From contig CAZVME010000003.1 in assembly GCA_964628835.1 (NCBI GenBank), forward strand, positions 36,601-100,600: a stretch of DNA of 64,000 nt, read 5' to 3'. This DNA comes from JAAGZL01 sp964628835 (GTDB taxonomy: Bacteria > Pseudomonadota > Gammaproteobacteria > Chromatiales > Chromatiaceae). The notes under the pieces are model-generated. The model was given only the letters and a program-made list of their open reading frames with translations, was not told where the DNA came from and searched no databases. Shown here one piece after another: positions 23,852 through 32,977 of the stretch (positions are counted from its first letter, which is position 1; each line of letters starts with the position of its first letter). The position numbers were made by a program, and so were the translations under genes.

Positions 23852-25567
23852 ATGGCAGAAACGAAACGAAACACAAAAATCAGTGGCTTGGCCCATCGCC
23901 TGGTTAGTGACAATCTACTATCTCCTGAAGCAGCCGAACAGGCATATAGTCAGGCGCTGTCTCAGCGAGTGCTATTTGTTACCTATCTGGTGGAACACAA
24001 TATCCTGGATAGTAGACAGATCGCATACGCCGCCTCTCAAGAGTTCGGTGTGCCGCTGCTGGACATAGCTGTACTGGATCTGGAACAGGCGCCAATCAAT
24101 CTGGTGGAAGAAAAGTTGATCCGCACCCACCATGCCATCCCACTATTCCGCCGTGGCAACCGGCTGTTTCTGGGGGTCTCTGACCCAACCAATGTTGCCG
24201 GCCTGGATGAGATTAAATTTCATACCGGATTAACCACTGAAGCCATAGTGGTCGAGGAGAGCAAGCTCACCAGTTTTATCGAATCCGCCCTGGACGCTCA
24301 GGAAACCAGTATGGAAGATCTGATGGATGCAGATCTGGATAATCTGGATATAAGCGCCGTCGATGATGAACAACCTGCGGAGGGCGAACTCGATATTGAT
24401 GATGCCCCGGTGGTGCGCTTTGTAAATAAGGTGTTACTTGATGCCATCAAAATAGGGGCTTCAGACATTCATTTCGAGCCTTACGAAAAGAGCTTCCGAG
24501 TCCGCTTTCGTCAGGATGGCATACTACATGAAATAGCCTCACCGCCGGTTACTATTGCACCAAGACTGACCGCACGCCTCAAGGTGATGTCACGCATGAA
24601 CATTGCCGAACGCAGAGTGCCACAAGATGGCCGCATCAAGATGGTGCTGACGAAGAACCGCTCTATCGACTTCCGCGTCAACACCTGCCCTACCCTGTAC
24701 GGCGAAAAAGTGGTACTGCGTATACTCGACCCCACCTCAGCCCAGATCGGGATTGAGGCGTTGGGGTTTGAGCCGGAACAACAAAAAATATTTGAGACCG
24801 CCATCGGCAAGCCCTATGGCATGATCCTGGTAACAGGTCCTACCGGAAGCGGTAAAACCGTAACCCTGTATACCGGCATGAATATGCTGAACCAGCCAGA
24901 TGTGAACCTCTCCACCGTGGAAGATCCGGTGGAAATCCAGGTCCGCGGTATCAATCAGGTAAATACCAATGTCAAAACCGGCCTTACCTTCGCGGAGGCG
25001 CTCAGGGCCTTCCTGCGCCAGGACCCTGATATCATAATGGTGGGTGAGATACGTGATTTAGAGACCGCAGAGATCGCCATTAAAGCGGCCCAGACCGGTC
25101 ATCTTGTTCTATCCACCCTGCATACCAATGATGCCCCGCAAACCCTGAGTCGTCTGGCAAACATGGGGATTCCACCATACAACATAGCCTCATCGGTACT
25201 TCTAATTCTAGCCCAACGTCTTGCCAGGAAGCTATGTGAACACTGCAAAGTGCCAGATGACCTGTCCAAAGAGGCCCTGATTAGCGAAGGATTTAATAAG
25301 CAGAAAATTTCAAAACTGAAGATATATAAACCATCTGAGTCAGGATGTGAACGGTGCACTCATGGCTACAAGGGAAGGGTTGGTATATTCGAGGTGATGC
25401 CAATATCTGAGGAAATGGGCCGAATCATTATGGCTAACGGAACCTCAATTCAACTGGCAGAACAGGCAAAAGAAGAGGGCGTACAGAACCTCCGAATGTC
25501 TGGACTCAATAAGGTCAGTGCAGGTATAACCAGCCTTGAGGAAATAAACCGGGTAACCAAGGATTAA
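23852..25567 (+). CDS. pilB: Type IV pilus extension ATPase PilB
   Basis: 571 residues. The N-terminal T2SSE_N domain (about 1-160) includes LLDIAVLDLEQAPINLV. The hexameric ATPase core has Walker A GPTGSGKT (residues 329-336), the Asp box LSTVEDPVE, Walker B PDIIMVGEIRDLETAE and the His box TGHLVLSTLHTNDAP. Four cysteines (CEHCK and CERCTHGYKG) form the zinc site of GspE/PilB enzymes. It powers pilin polymerisation at the inner membrane. First of pilB-pilC-pilD; the gap to pilC is 3 nt. No strong ribosome-binding site is visible before the ATG. Confidence 0.97.
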   Translation: MAETKRNTKISGLAHRLVSDNLLSPEAAEQAYSQALSQRVLFVTYLVEHNILDSRQIAYAASQEFGVPLLDIAVLDLEQAPINLVEEKLIRTHHAIPLFRRGNRLFLGVSDPTNVAGLDEIKFHTGLTTEAIVVEESKLTSFIESALDAQETSMEDLMDADLDNLDISAVDDEQPAEGELDIDDAPVVRFVNKVLLDAIKIGASDIHFEPYEKSFRVRFRQDGILHEIASPPVTIAPRLTARLKVMSRMNIAERRVPQDGRIKMVLTKNRSIDFRVNTCPTLYGEKVVLRILDPTSAQIGIEALGFEPEQQKIFETAIGKPYGMILVTGPTGSGKTVTLYTGMNMLNQPDVNLSTVEDPVEIQVRGINQVNTNVKTGLTFAEALRAFLRQDPDIIMVGEIRDLETAEIAIKAAQTGHLVLSTLHTNDAPQTLSRLANMGIPPYNIASSVLLILAQRLARKLCEHCKVPDDLSKEALISEGFNKQKISKLKIYKPSESGCERCTHGYKGRVGIFEVMPISEEMGRIIMANGTSIQLAEQAKEEGVQNLRMSGLNKVSAGITSLEEINRVTKD

Positions 25568-25570
25568 CGC

Positions 25571-26800
25571 ATGGCAAAATCAGCACGAAAAGTAGAAAAA
25601 GCTCTTATATACACCTGGGAAGGTACAGATAAAAAGGGCAAGAGACTTAAAGGCGAAACCCGGGCTGCCACCATAACCCTGGTGCGGGCTGACCTGCGCA
25701 AACAGGGCATAATTCCACTCAAGATAAAGAAAAAGCCCATCTCCATATTCTCAGCCAGGAAACCCAAGATCACACCTGGGGATATCGCGATATTTGCCCG
25801 CCAGTTGGCAACCATGATGCAGGCCGGTGTTCCCATGGTACAAGCGTTTGATATTGTAGGCAGAGGTAGCGAAAACGCCTCCATGCAGGACCTGATCCTG
25901 GCCATTAAGGCCGATGTTGAGGGCGGCACCGCCCTGGCAACAGCACTATCCAAACATCCGCTGCATTTTGATGACCTGTTCTGCAATCTGGTCAGAGCAG
26001 GTGAGGCGGCGGGTGTACTGGAAGACCTGCTGGATAAGATCGCCACTTACAAGGAGAAGATGGAGTCAATCAAGGGCAAGATCAAAAAGGCCATGTTCTA
26101 TCCAGTCGCGATCGTTGTGGTAGCAGTTTTGGTTACCGCCATGATCATGATGTTTGTAATCCCACAATTTGAGAGCCTGTTCTCCAGCTTTGGTTCTGAC
26201 CTACCAGCATTCACCAAAGTTGTGGTGGCCATGTCCAGATGGTTGCAAGAGTGGTGGTTCCTGGCCTTGGCTGGGGTTTTCGGTGTAATCCATCTGTTTG
26301 GCTTCATCTGGAAACGTTCCCGTAAATTCCGTCTTTGGATAGACAAGGTTCTTCTCAAAACACCGGTCATCGGCGTTATCGTAAATAAGTCATCCATCGC
26401 CCGTTTTGCCCGCACCACTTCCACTATGTTTGCCGCTGGCGTACCCATGGTAGAGGCCTTGGAGTCTGTGGCAGGCGCCACCGGCAATATAGTCTATTCC
26501 AATGCCGTGTTGCGTATGCGGGAGGATGTAGCCACCGGGCAATCGCTACAACTAACCATGAAACAGCAGGAGATCTTCCCGCATATGGTCATCCAGATGG
26601 TGGCAATCGGTGAAGAGTCAGGCTCGCTGGAAGATATGCTGTCCAAGGTAGCAGATTTCTATGAGGAGGAAGTGGACAATATGGTAGATGCGCTAAGCAG
26701 TCTGCTGGAGCCGATAATCATGGTGGTGCTGGGCACATTGATCGGCGGCCTTATCGTTGCCATGTATCTGCCAATCTTCCATATGGCGGAGGCGTTCTGA
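25571..26800 (+). CDS. pilC: Type IV pilus inner-membrane platform protein PilC
   Basis: 409 residues, normal length. Two T2SSF domains are evident. The first (about 70-195) contains FARQLATMMQAGVPMVQAFD and NLVRAGEAAGVLEDLLDKI. The second (about 270-400) contains FARTTSTMFAAGVPMVEALE and IGEESGSLEDMLSKVA. Three membrane helices separate and follow them. It couples PilB ATP turnover to pilin insertion. Start ATG 25571, directly after pilB. Confidence 0.97.
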   Translation: MAKSARKVEKALIYTWEGTDKKGKRLKGETRAATITLVRADLRKQGIIPLKIKKKPISIFSARKPKITPGDIAIFARQLATMMQAGVPMVQAFDIVGRGSENASMQDLILAIKADVEGGTALATALSKHPLHFDDLFCNLVRAGEAAGVLEDLLDKIATYKEKMESIKGKIKKAMFYPVAIVVVAVLVTAMIMMFVIPQFESLFSSFGSDLPAFTKVVVAMSRWLQEWWFLALAGVFGVIHLFGFIWKRSRKFRLWIDKVLLKTPVIGVIVNKSSIARFARTTSTMFAAGVPMVEALESVAGATGNIVYSNAVLRMREDVATGQSLQLTMKQQEIFPHMVIQMVAIGEESGSLEDMLSKVADFYEEEVDNMVDALSSLLEPIIMVVLGTLIGGLIVAMYLPIFHMAEAF

Positions 26801-26869
26801 TCCTGTTTTTCGCCGCTTTGGATACAAATTATCCAATCACGGCCTTAACTACTATTCAGCCCGGCAATT

Positions 26870-26889
26870 GCCTGGTCACAAGACCAGGC
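26870..26889 (+). repeat. Short perfect hairpin between pilC and pilD
   Basis: GCCTGGTC-ACAA-GACCAGGC, 8-bp stem with a 4-nt loop, 33 nt before the pilD start. No T tract follows, so it is not a classical terminator; it could protect or process the pilBCD mRNA. Confidence 0.5.
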
Positions 26890-26922
26890 TGACCCTGACA
26901 AGGCAGCAAGATCACATTTGGC

Positions 26923-27798
26923 ATGTTATTCATAGAACAACTACAACAAAACCCCGCCCTATTTCTGTTTACCATTGCAGCCCTCAGCCTCGCAGTGGGC
27001 AGTTTTCTGAATGTCGTGATATACCGGCTTCCGGTCATGCTGGAACGGGAGTGGGAGCAGCAGTGTCGGGAGTTGCGGGGCGAGAGTGCAACTGATGCCG
27101 AGCCCGAACCATTCAGCCTGTCTCATCCTAGATCCCGTTGCCAGGAGTGCGGTCACCAGATAGCTTTTTGGGAGAATATCCCGATCATAAGCTACATCTT
27201 CCTGCGCGGACGCTGCTCTGCTTGTGGCAATGGCATTTCACTGCGCTACCCCATAGTGGAACTGGTTACCGGGCTGCTCTCGGTCGCGATTGCATGGCAC
27301 TTCGGTTTCAGCTGGCAGACAGCCGCCGCCCTACCCCTGACCTGGGCCCTGATCTCCCTAAGCCTGATTGACTATGATCACAAACTACTTCCAGACAATA
27401 TAGCCCTGCCACTGCTCTGGCTTGGTCTGCTGGTTAATCTGCAGGGTGGTTTTACCGATATCTCCTCAGCAGTCATTGGGGCAATTGCAGGCTATCTGTC
27501 ACTTTGGAGCATATTCCAGCTGTTCCGGTTGATTACCGGAAAAGAGGGTATGGGCTATGGTGATTTCAAACTGCTGGCCCTGCTTGGTGCCTGGCTGGGC
27601 TGGCAGTATCTGCTACAGATTGTGCTGCTCTCATCCCTGGTAGGGGCCATAGTGGGTATCTCTTTGGTACTGATTCTGGGGCGCGACCGCACCTTACCCA
27701 TACCCTTTGGACCCTATCTGGCCAGCGCAGGCTGGATCAGCCTGTTATGGGGAGAAGAGATAAATGTTGCCTACCTCAGGCTCGCCGGAATAGCCTGA
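26923..27798 (+). CDS. pilD: Prepilin leader peptidase / N-methyltransferase PilD
   Basis: 291 residues with about seven to eight membrane helices. After the first helix (SLAVGSFLNVVIYRLPVML) comes the cytoplasmic zinc loop with C73/C76 and C98/C101. The aspartic protease residues are D150 in SLIDYDHKLLPD and D214 in GMGYGDFKLL. It cleaves the leader of PilA and the minor pilins and methylates the new N-terminal Phe. It may also process type II secretion pseudopilins if the cell has them. The 122-bp gap from pilC holds a hairpin. Confidence 0.97.
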   Translation: MLFIEQLQQNPALFLFTIAALSLAVGSFLNVVIYRLPVMLEREWEQQCRELRGESATDAEPEPFSLSHPRSRCQECGHQIAFWENIPIISYIFLRGRCSACGNGISLRYPIVELVTGLLSVAIAWHFGFSWQTAAALPLTWALISLSLIDYDHKLLPDNIALPLLWLGLLVNLQGGFTDISSAVIGAIAGYLSLWSIFQLFRLITGKEGMGYGDFKLLALLGAWLGWQYLLQIVLLSSLVGAIVGISLVLILGRDRTLPIPFGPYLASAGWISLLWGEEINVAYLRLAGIA

Positions 27799-27884
27799 AT
27801 ACCCGACACTGAACCGGCCCGCAACATGGCTATAATGTAACCGAATATCCATTACAGGAATTGGCTTCCAAGCTACATCTAACC

Positions 27885-28484
27885 ATGTTGACCATTGGAC
27901 TAACTGGCGGAATAGGCAGCGGCAAAACCACCGTTAGCGACATCTTTGCATCCCTTGGCGTGCCAATAATTGATTCCGATCTGATTGCCCATAATGTGGT
28001 ACAGCCGGGCGAGCCGGGACTGGAAGGTATTATCCAGCATTTTGGGGAGAAGCTCCTGCAACCGGACGGCTCACTCGACCGGCAGCAACTGCGCAATCTG
28101 GTGTTTGACGATGAGACCGCTCGCAGGCAACTGGAGCAAATCCTGCACCCACTGATCCGCCAACGCTCACAGCAACAGCTGGAAAGTCTGAATACTCCCT
28201 ATGCCATCCTGGCTATTCCGCTTTTGGTGGAGACGGGACTAGCTGACTCAGTTGACCGGGTACTGGTGGTGGATTGCCCGGAGACGGTGCAGGTTGAACG
28301 CATCTGCCGCCGGGATGGCATAGATCCAGATCAGGCCAAGGCCATCCTTGCGGCCCAATGCAGCCGCAAGCAACGCCTGGATGCTGCGCACGACATCATC
28401 GACAATAACCAGCCGCTCGCAGGCCTTACCCAAAAGATCAACTCACTGCACAAGCAGTATCTCGCCTTATCCGCCACCACCTGA
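27885..28484 (+). CDS. coaE: Dephospho-CoA kinase
   Basis: 199 residues from ATG 27885. A TTG at 27861 would add eight residues with no family support. The P-loop GGIGSGKTT is at residues 8-16, followed by IIDSDLIAHNVVQPG (substrate lid) and the lid arginines in CRRDGIDPDQAKAIL. It phosphorylates the 3'-OH of dephospho-CoA, the last step of CoA synthesis. The position after pilD is conserved in gammaproteobacteria. Confidence 0.95.
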   Translation: MLTIGLTGGIGSGKTTVSDIFASLGVPIIDSDLIAHNVVQPGEPGLEGIIQHFGEKLLQPDGSLDRQQLRNLVFDDETARRQLEQILHPLIRQRSQQQLESLNTPYAILAIPLLVETGLADSVDRVLVVDCPETVQVERICRRDGIDPDQAKAILAAQCSRKQRLDAAHDIIDNNQPLAGLTQKINSLHKQYLALSATT

Positions 28485-28560
28485 ATCACTCGACCTCTTT
28501 GTTTGAGCATAAAGATGCAGGTCTGGTATCCTACCCCCACGTCTCCTGGAAAGGCACACC

Positions 28561-29340
28561 ATGGAAACCGCATCCAAGCAGATAATTTTTGAGCATCCAC
28601 TGAATGAGAGGACCAGAACTCTGCTCCGGTTTGAACATCTGTTCAACCAGACTGGGTATCACTCCATCCAGGCAGGCGACTGGGACAGCCGCGCCGCCAT
28701 CGACGGCATGGTGGACATGCTCAATATTCTGCTGTCACGCTCCGATATGAAAAGCGAACTCCTCAAGGAGCTGGGGCGTTACCAGGCCTACCTCACAGGG
28801 CTTAACGCCAGCTCCGGCGTCAATAAGGAGCTATTGGATAGAGTATTAGACAATATTGATCTGGCCACCTCAGACATCCGGGGCAATATTGGCCAGATCG
28901 GCCAGGATCTACGTGACAACGAGTTTCTACAATCCATACTGCACCGCAGCAGTATCCCAGGGGGAAACTGCGCCTTTGACCTCCCCCTGTACCACTACTG
29001 GCTGGAGAAACCAGTCGAGAGTCGCCTGTCACAGCTTAAACAGTGGATGGAAACGCTAGAACCAATCCACAAGGCCGTAATTCTGCTACTGTCCATAATG
29101 CGAGACAGCACGGTACCGACCCAGGAGCGTGCTGAAGCCGGGCTGTTCCAGATGACGCTGGACACTCAGACACCAGCCAGGTTAATCCGTATGGCCCTGC
29201 CCAGAGATACCATCTTCTTTCCTAAGGTGAGTGGAAGCCGACACAGGTTCACCATTCGCTTTATGCAAGTGGAAAAACAGACCCAGGCCATCCAGACCAA
29301 ACAGAACATTGAGTTTCAACTCACCTGCTGTACCATCTGA
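28561..29340 (+). CDS. zapD: Cell division protein ZapD
   Basis: 259 residues. All-helical N-terminal half beginning IIFEHPLNERTRTLLRFEHL, the hallmark of the DUF1342/YacF family, then a beta-rich C-terminal part (FFPKVSGSRHRFTIRFM). ZapD binds the FtsZ C-terminal tail and bundles protofilaments at the division ring. FtsZ is encoded at 50442-51629 in this window. The gene lies 76 nt after coaE and 5 nt before yacG, the usual order. Confidence 0.95.
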   Translation: METASKQIIFEHPLNERTRTLLRFEHLFNQTGYHSIQAGDWDSRAAIDGMVDMLNILLSRSDMKSELLKELGRYQAYLTGLNASSGVNKELLDRVLDNIDLATSDIRGNIGQIGQDLRDNEFLQSILHRSSIPGGNCAFDLPLYHYWLEKPVESRLSQLKQWMETLEPIHKAVILLLSIMRDSTVPTQERAEAGLFQMTLDTQTPARLIRMALPRDTIFFPKVSGSRHRFTIRFMQVEKQTQAIQTKQNIEFQLTCCTI

Positions 29341-29345
29341 CAATC

Positions 29346-29528
29346 ATGACTGAGAAAATCACCACCACCAACTGCCCCACCTGCGACGCCCCGGTCAAAT
29401 GGGACCAGGATTCACCCTATCGCCCGTTCTGTAGCAAACGGTGCAAACTTATAGATCTGGGGGACTGGCTGGATGAGAACCACCGTATACCCGATACGGG
29501 CAAACAAGATACAGACTCCACCTATTGA
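29346..29528 (+). CDS. yacG: DNA gyrase inhibitor YacG
   Basis: 60 residues. Zinc finger of the family: NCPTCDAPVKW and FCSKRCKLIDLGDWL, giving a C-x2-C and C-x3-C site. YacG binds GyrB and blocks DNA binding. Downstream of zapD with 5 nt spacing. It converges with the MutT-ThiE-like gene across 29 bp. Confidence 0.95.
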   Translation: MTEKITTTNCPTCDAPVKWDQDSPYRPFCSKRCKLIDLGDWLDENHRIPDTGKQDTDSTY

Positions 29529-29557
29529 TATGGAGCATCCGACCAGGCGCTACACCA

Positions 29558-30502
29558 TTATCCCCAGAAACCGCTGATACCAGCTATCCCCTGGGCCCCG
29601 TGTTCCCAGGCCAGAGGCAGATCTCCCGGCCGCATTCCGCCCAGGGCATACACCGGCAGACTTGCCCCCAGCACCAGGTCAGCAAACCCATCCCAACCCA
29701 GGGGAGACGCATCCGGGTGACTTCCGGTCTCCTGCACCGGAGAGAGCACCACAAAGTCCAGCCCCAGGGCCGAGGCATGATCCAACTCCTCACGATTATG
29801 GCAGGATGCCGCAACCAGAGCGTCGGTAGACAAGGGGCGTTCAGTCAACTGTAGTAGTCGCCTACTGTTGAGGTGCACCCCATCTGCCCCGAACTGCTGG
29901 GCGATCTCAGGAGAGCCGTTCAGCAACAGTCGAGCACCCCTGGAGCGACACAGTTTGAGCACCGCTCCCCCCAGCTCCAGCACTACCTGCTCCGGCAGAT
30001 CACCCAGCCGCAGCTGTACCAGTGACAACCCGGCATCCAACGCCTGCTCCAACCGTTGCAGAAACTGTCGCTGAGCAGTGGGGTCACTCCCGGTAATGAG
30101 ATACCGCTCCGGCAGGCCGATGGCCTTAACCACTGGGATATCCGCCTGCGGCATTGGGTAAAAGGATAGGTTCTCGGGCACGACCCACTCCAGCGGCTGT
30201 CCCTCCAGACCCTCGGGAATGCCCTGAAAATCGGTCACCAGATGCACATCCAGGAGGACAGATTTGTCTGGATAGTAGTGCAGATTCCGGATCAGGGGCC
30301 GATGCTCCAGCAATTGTAGCCCCAGCTCCTCCCTGATCTCTCGGCGCAGAGCCTGTTCAATGCTCTCTCCAGGCTCCAGCTTGCCGCCGGGAAACTCCCA
30401 CAGCCCACCCTGATGCAGATGTTCTGCGCGCTTGGTTAGTAGGATCCGTCCCCTGGCGTCCCGGATTACGGCAGCGGCCACATGAACGGGGGCGGATGCC
30501 AT
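29558..30502 (-). CDS. mutT: MutT-type Nudix hydrolase fused to a ThiE-like domain
   Basis: 314 residues. Residues 1-130 are a Nudix domain with the box GGKLEPGESIEQALRREIRE followed by ELGL, as in 8-oxo-dGTP diphosphatase, which clears oxidised nucleotides. Residues about 140-314 are a TIM-barrel similar to thiamine phosphate synthase: LVQLRLGDLP, LLLNGSPEIAQQFGADGVHL, VAASCHNREELDHA and LDFVVLSPVQETGSHPD. The fusion is typical of Pseudomonas and relatives. Whether the ThiE part makes thiamine phosphate is unclear. The start overlaps the rimO stop by one base (TAATG). Confidence 0.9.
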   Translation of the reverse strand: MASAPVHVAAAVIRDARGRILLTKRAEHLHQGGLWEFPGGKLEPGESIEQALRREIREELGLQLLEHRPLIRNLHYYPDKSVLLDVHLVTDFQGIPEGLEGQPLEWVVPENLSFYPMPQADIPVVKAIGLPERYLITGSDPTAQRQFLQRLEQALDAGLSLVQLRLGDLPEQVVLELGGAVLKLCRSRGARLLLNGSPEIAQQFGADGVHLNSRRLLQLTERPLSTDALVAASCHNREELDHASALGLDFVVLSPVQETGSHPDASPLGWDGFADLVLGASLPVYALGGMRPGDLPLAWEHGAQGIAGISGFWG

Positions 30503-31830
30503 TAATCCTGGGTATCCGAGGGAGTGGCAAACAGGTCATGCTCACCGGCGGCGGTAATCTCCACCTCGACAAAATCACCCGCATCCAGCTCCCAGCCACC
30601 TTCGATGATCACACTGCCATCTATCTCCGGGGCATCGGCCGAACTTCTGGCTACTATTCTCTCATCCTGTACTTCATCCACCAGAACTACCATCCTGGTC
30701 CCTATCTTGGCTTGCAGCCGCTCACGGCTGACCTGTTCCTGAACCTGCATAAATCTGGTCAGACGCTCCTGCTTCACCTCTTCTGGTATCTGGTCCGGAA
30801 GATCGTTGGCGGTGGCACCAGCCACCGGCGAATAGGCAAAACAGCCTACCCGATCCAACTGCGCCACCCTTAGAAACTGCAACAGCTGGTCAAACTCATC
30901 CTCACTCTCTCCGGGAAAGCCCACAATAAAGGTGCTGCGCAGGGTGATATCAGGACAGATTTCACGCCATCCGGCTATGCGCTTAAGCACCTTCTCGCTT
31001 GCCGCCGGACGCTGCATGGCATGCAACACCCTCTCACTCGCATGCTGAAGCGGTATATCCAGATAGGGCAGGATCCTGCCTTCGGCCATCAGCGGGATCA
31101 GCTCATCCACACTGGGATAGGGGTAGATGTAGTGCATACGCACCCAGGCCCCAAGCTCACCCAGGGCAGAGGCTAGATCGGTGAGTCGGGTCTGTAGCGG
31201 ACGCCCCTTCCAAAAGCCGGGACGATACTTCAGGTCCAGCCCATAGGCACTGGTATCCTGAGACACCACCAGCAGCTCCCGTACCCCGGAGTTCACCAGA
31301 TTCTCCGCCTCCTGCACTACATCATCCAGGGGCCGACTCACCAGACCACCCCGGAGCTGGGGGATAATGCAGAAACTACAGCTATGGTTACACCCCTCGG
31401 CGATCTTCAGATAGGCGTAGTGACGCGGTGTGAGTTTGATCCCCTGAGGTGGGATTGCATCGGAATATGGGTGGTGCAGTGGCGGCAGCTCGGCATGTAC
31501 CGCAGTCATCACCTCTTCGTAGGCGTGGGCACCAGTTACCGCAAGCACTTCAGGATGGGCCTGGAGGATGGTCTCCTCCCGGGCCCCAAGACAGCCGGTC
31601 ACAATCACCCGCCCATTCTCGTCCAGAGCCTCCCCGATTGCATGCAGCGACTCCTCCACTGCGGCATCGATAAAGCCGCAGGTATTCACCACTACCAGAT
31701 CAGCGTTCTGATAGGAGTTGGTAACCAGATAACCCTCGGCCCGCATCTGGGTCAGGATGCGTTCTGAATCCACCAGATTTTTTGGACACCCCAGACTCAC
31801 AAAGCCAATACGTGGCGCAGCCTTACTCAT
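30502..31830 (-). CDS. rimO: Ribosomal protein S12 methylthiotransferase RimO
   Basis: 442 residues. The UPF0004 domain starts RIGFVSLGCPKNLVDSERIL with the first auxiliary-cluster cysteine. The radical-SAM motif is EGCNHSCSFCIIPQLRG (C-x3-C-x2-C). A C-terminal TRAM domain ends the protein. It adds a methylthio group to an Asp of ribosomal protein S12 using two iron-sulfur clusters. The SLGCPKN signature separates it from MiaB. It lies between a small unknown gene and mutT, all on the minus strand. Confidence 0.97.
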   Translation of the reverse strand: MSKAAPRIGFVSLGCPKNLVDSERILTQMRAEGYLVTNSYQNADLVVVNTCGFIDAAVEESLHAIGEALDENGRVIVTGCLGAREETILQAHPEVLAVTGAHAYEEVMTAVHAELPPLHHPYSDAIPPQGIKLTPRHYAYLKIAEGCNHSCSFCIIPQLRGGLVSRPLDDVVQEAENLVNSGVRELLVVSQDTSAYGLDLKYRPGFWKGRPLQTRLTDLASALGELGAWVRMHYIYPYPSVDELIPLMAEGRILPYLDIPLQHASERVLHAMQRPAASEKVLKRIAGWREICPDITLRSTFIVGFPGESEDEFDQLLQFLRVAQLDRVGCFAYSPVAGATANDLPDQIPEEVKQERLTRFMQVQEQVSRERLQAKIGTRMVVLVDEVQDERIVARSSADAPEIDGSVIIEGGWELDAGDFVEVEITAAGEHDLFATPSDTQD

Positions 31831-31861
31831 ACTCCACTTCCAGGACGCACAGCTGCTGACA

Positions 31862-32200
31862 TCAGGTCTGTTGCAACAGGTCGGTCAGCGCCACCACCTG
31901 GGAGTTCTGTTGAATCTGGATGATGATGCTCTCGGCAATATCCAGATCCCCGGCCTCTACATGCGGCAGCAGCTGCTCCACAATCTGCTGAATAATCAGC
32001 ATCCCGGCGCGATTGGGATCATCATCGGCGGTAATCTTTTCAATACCGGTATTTAAACCCTGTAGATACTCTTTGAATTGCCCGCCCTGAGCGGGGAGAT
32101 CCAGGGCCTGGAATTCCGGCTTGAAGGCAAGCACCAACACCCACCCCTGCCCGTCTGTGGTCTCCGCCACCGATATACGTAATGGACCTTCAATCAACAT
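31862..32200 (-). CDS. Small conserved-looking protein of unknown function
   Basis: 112 residues, no family recognised. The N-terminal part is beta-like (GPLRISVAETTDGQGWVLVLAF) and the rest helical and acidic, ending VVALTDLLQQT. No signal peptide, membrane segment or cysteine. It is 31 nt upstream of rimO on the same strand and may be its operon partner. The frame has good codon use and a normal start ATG. It lies next to the REP-like element at 32222-32293. Confidence 0.65.
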   Translation of the reverse strand: MLIEGPLRISVAETTDGQGWVLVLAFKPEFQALDLPAQGGQFKEYLQGLNTGIEKITADDDPNRAGMLIIQQIVEQLLPHVEAGDLDIAESIIIQIQQNSQVVALTDLLQQT

Positions 32201-32221
32201 CTACCACTCTCCTGTTCCTGA

Positions 32222-32293
32222 GGAGTCGGAGTCGATCGCGGTGGGATTATAAAAAAAAATCCCCATATATTTACCGCAATCGACTCCGACCCC
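32222..32293. repeat. REP-like inverted repeat, copy 2
   Basis: Left arm at 32222-32242 and right arm at 32273-32293 are 21 nt each and match in 19 of 21 positions when one is reversed. The shared sequence is GTCGGAGTCGAT(C/T)GCGGT. A second arm pair GGGATT/AATCCC lies inside with an A-rich loop. It stands between divergent genes. The core GTCGGAGT is also in the arms at 7344-7411. Confidence 0.8.
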
Positions 32294-32391
32294 ATGCTCT
32301 CGAAAGACTATCAACATAGTTTAACCTGTCTTGCCACCTTCCAAGAAGAAATTCCATCCCACCAGCCAGAAACATATATAATATCAGTGTT

Positions 32392-32937
32392 ATGGCAGAG
32401 AAACATTCCAAGATATATACCCGCAGAGGGGATGATGGCAGCACCAGCCTTGCCAATGGTCAGCGGGTACAGAAGAACAACGCCAGGATAGAAGCCATTG
32501 GTTGCGTTGATGAACTCAACAGTCTGATCGGCGTCCTCGCGGCCATGCAGATACCGGACAATTTCAAGGCAACCCTGCTTGAAATCCAGCACCACCTGTT
32601 TGATATTGGCGGCGGTCTGGCCATGCCGGATAAATCCATATTGGCGGCGGATGCAGTAGCCGGTCTTGAGGTATTGATAGACCATATGGACGCGGCGCTA
32701 CCACCACTCACCCGGTTTATTCTGCCCGGAGGCACCCCGGAGGCGGCCAGCTGCCATAATGCAAGATCGGTATGCAGACGCGTGGAGCGCAGTGTACTCA
32801 CCATGCAGCAATCAGAAGGTGGCCCCTCAGATGACACCGCACTGCACTACCTCAATCGGCTTTCAGACTTCCTGTTTGTACTGGCCAGAACCCTATCCCG
32901 TCTAAATGATGGTGAAGAGATATTTTGGCAGAGTTGA
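32392..32937 (+). CDS. Cob(I)yrinic acid a,c-diamide adenosyltransferase, PduO type
   Basis: 181 residues. PduO-family marks are YTRRGDDGSTSLANGQRV (ATP-binding N-terminal strand), GCVDELNSLIG and the C-terminal CRRVERSVL followed by LNRLSDFLFVLAR. It transfers the 5'-deoxyadenosyl group of ATP to cob(I)alamin, giving coenzyme B12. The cell therefore makes or salvages adenosylcobalamin, though no user enzyme is in the window. It runs into the FkpB gene, whose longer frame would overlap its end by 32 nt. Confidence 0.93.
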   Translation: MAEKHSKIYTRRGDDGSTSLANGQRVQKNNARIEAIGCVDELNSLIGVLAAMQIPDNFKATLLEIQHHLFDIGGGLAMPDKSILAADAVAGLEVLIDHMDAALPPLTRFILPGGTPEAASCHNARSVCRRVERSVLTMQQSEGGPSDDTALHYLNRLSDFLFVLARTLSRLNDGEEIFWQS

Positions 32938-32977
32938 TACCATTGCCGCTACAGACCTATTCAAAGGAAATATCCCC

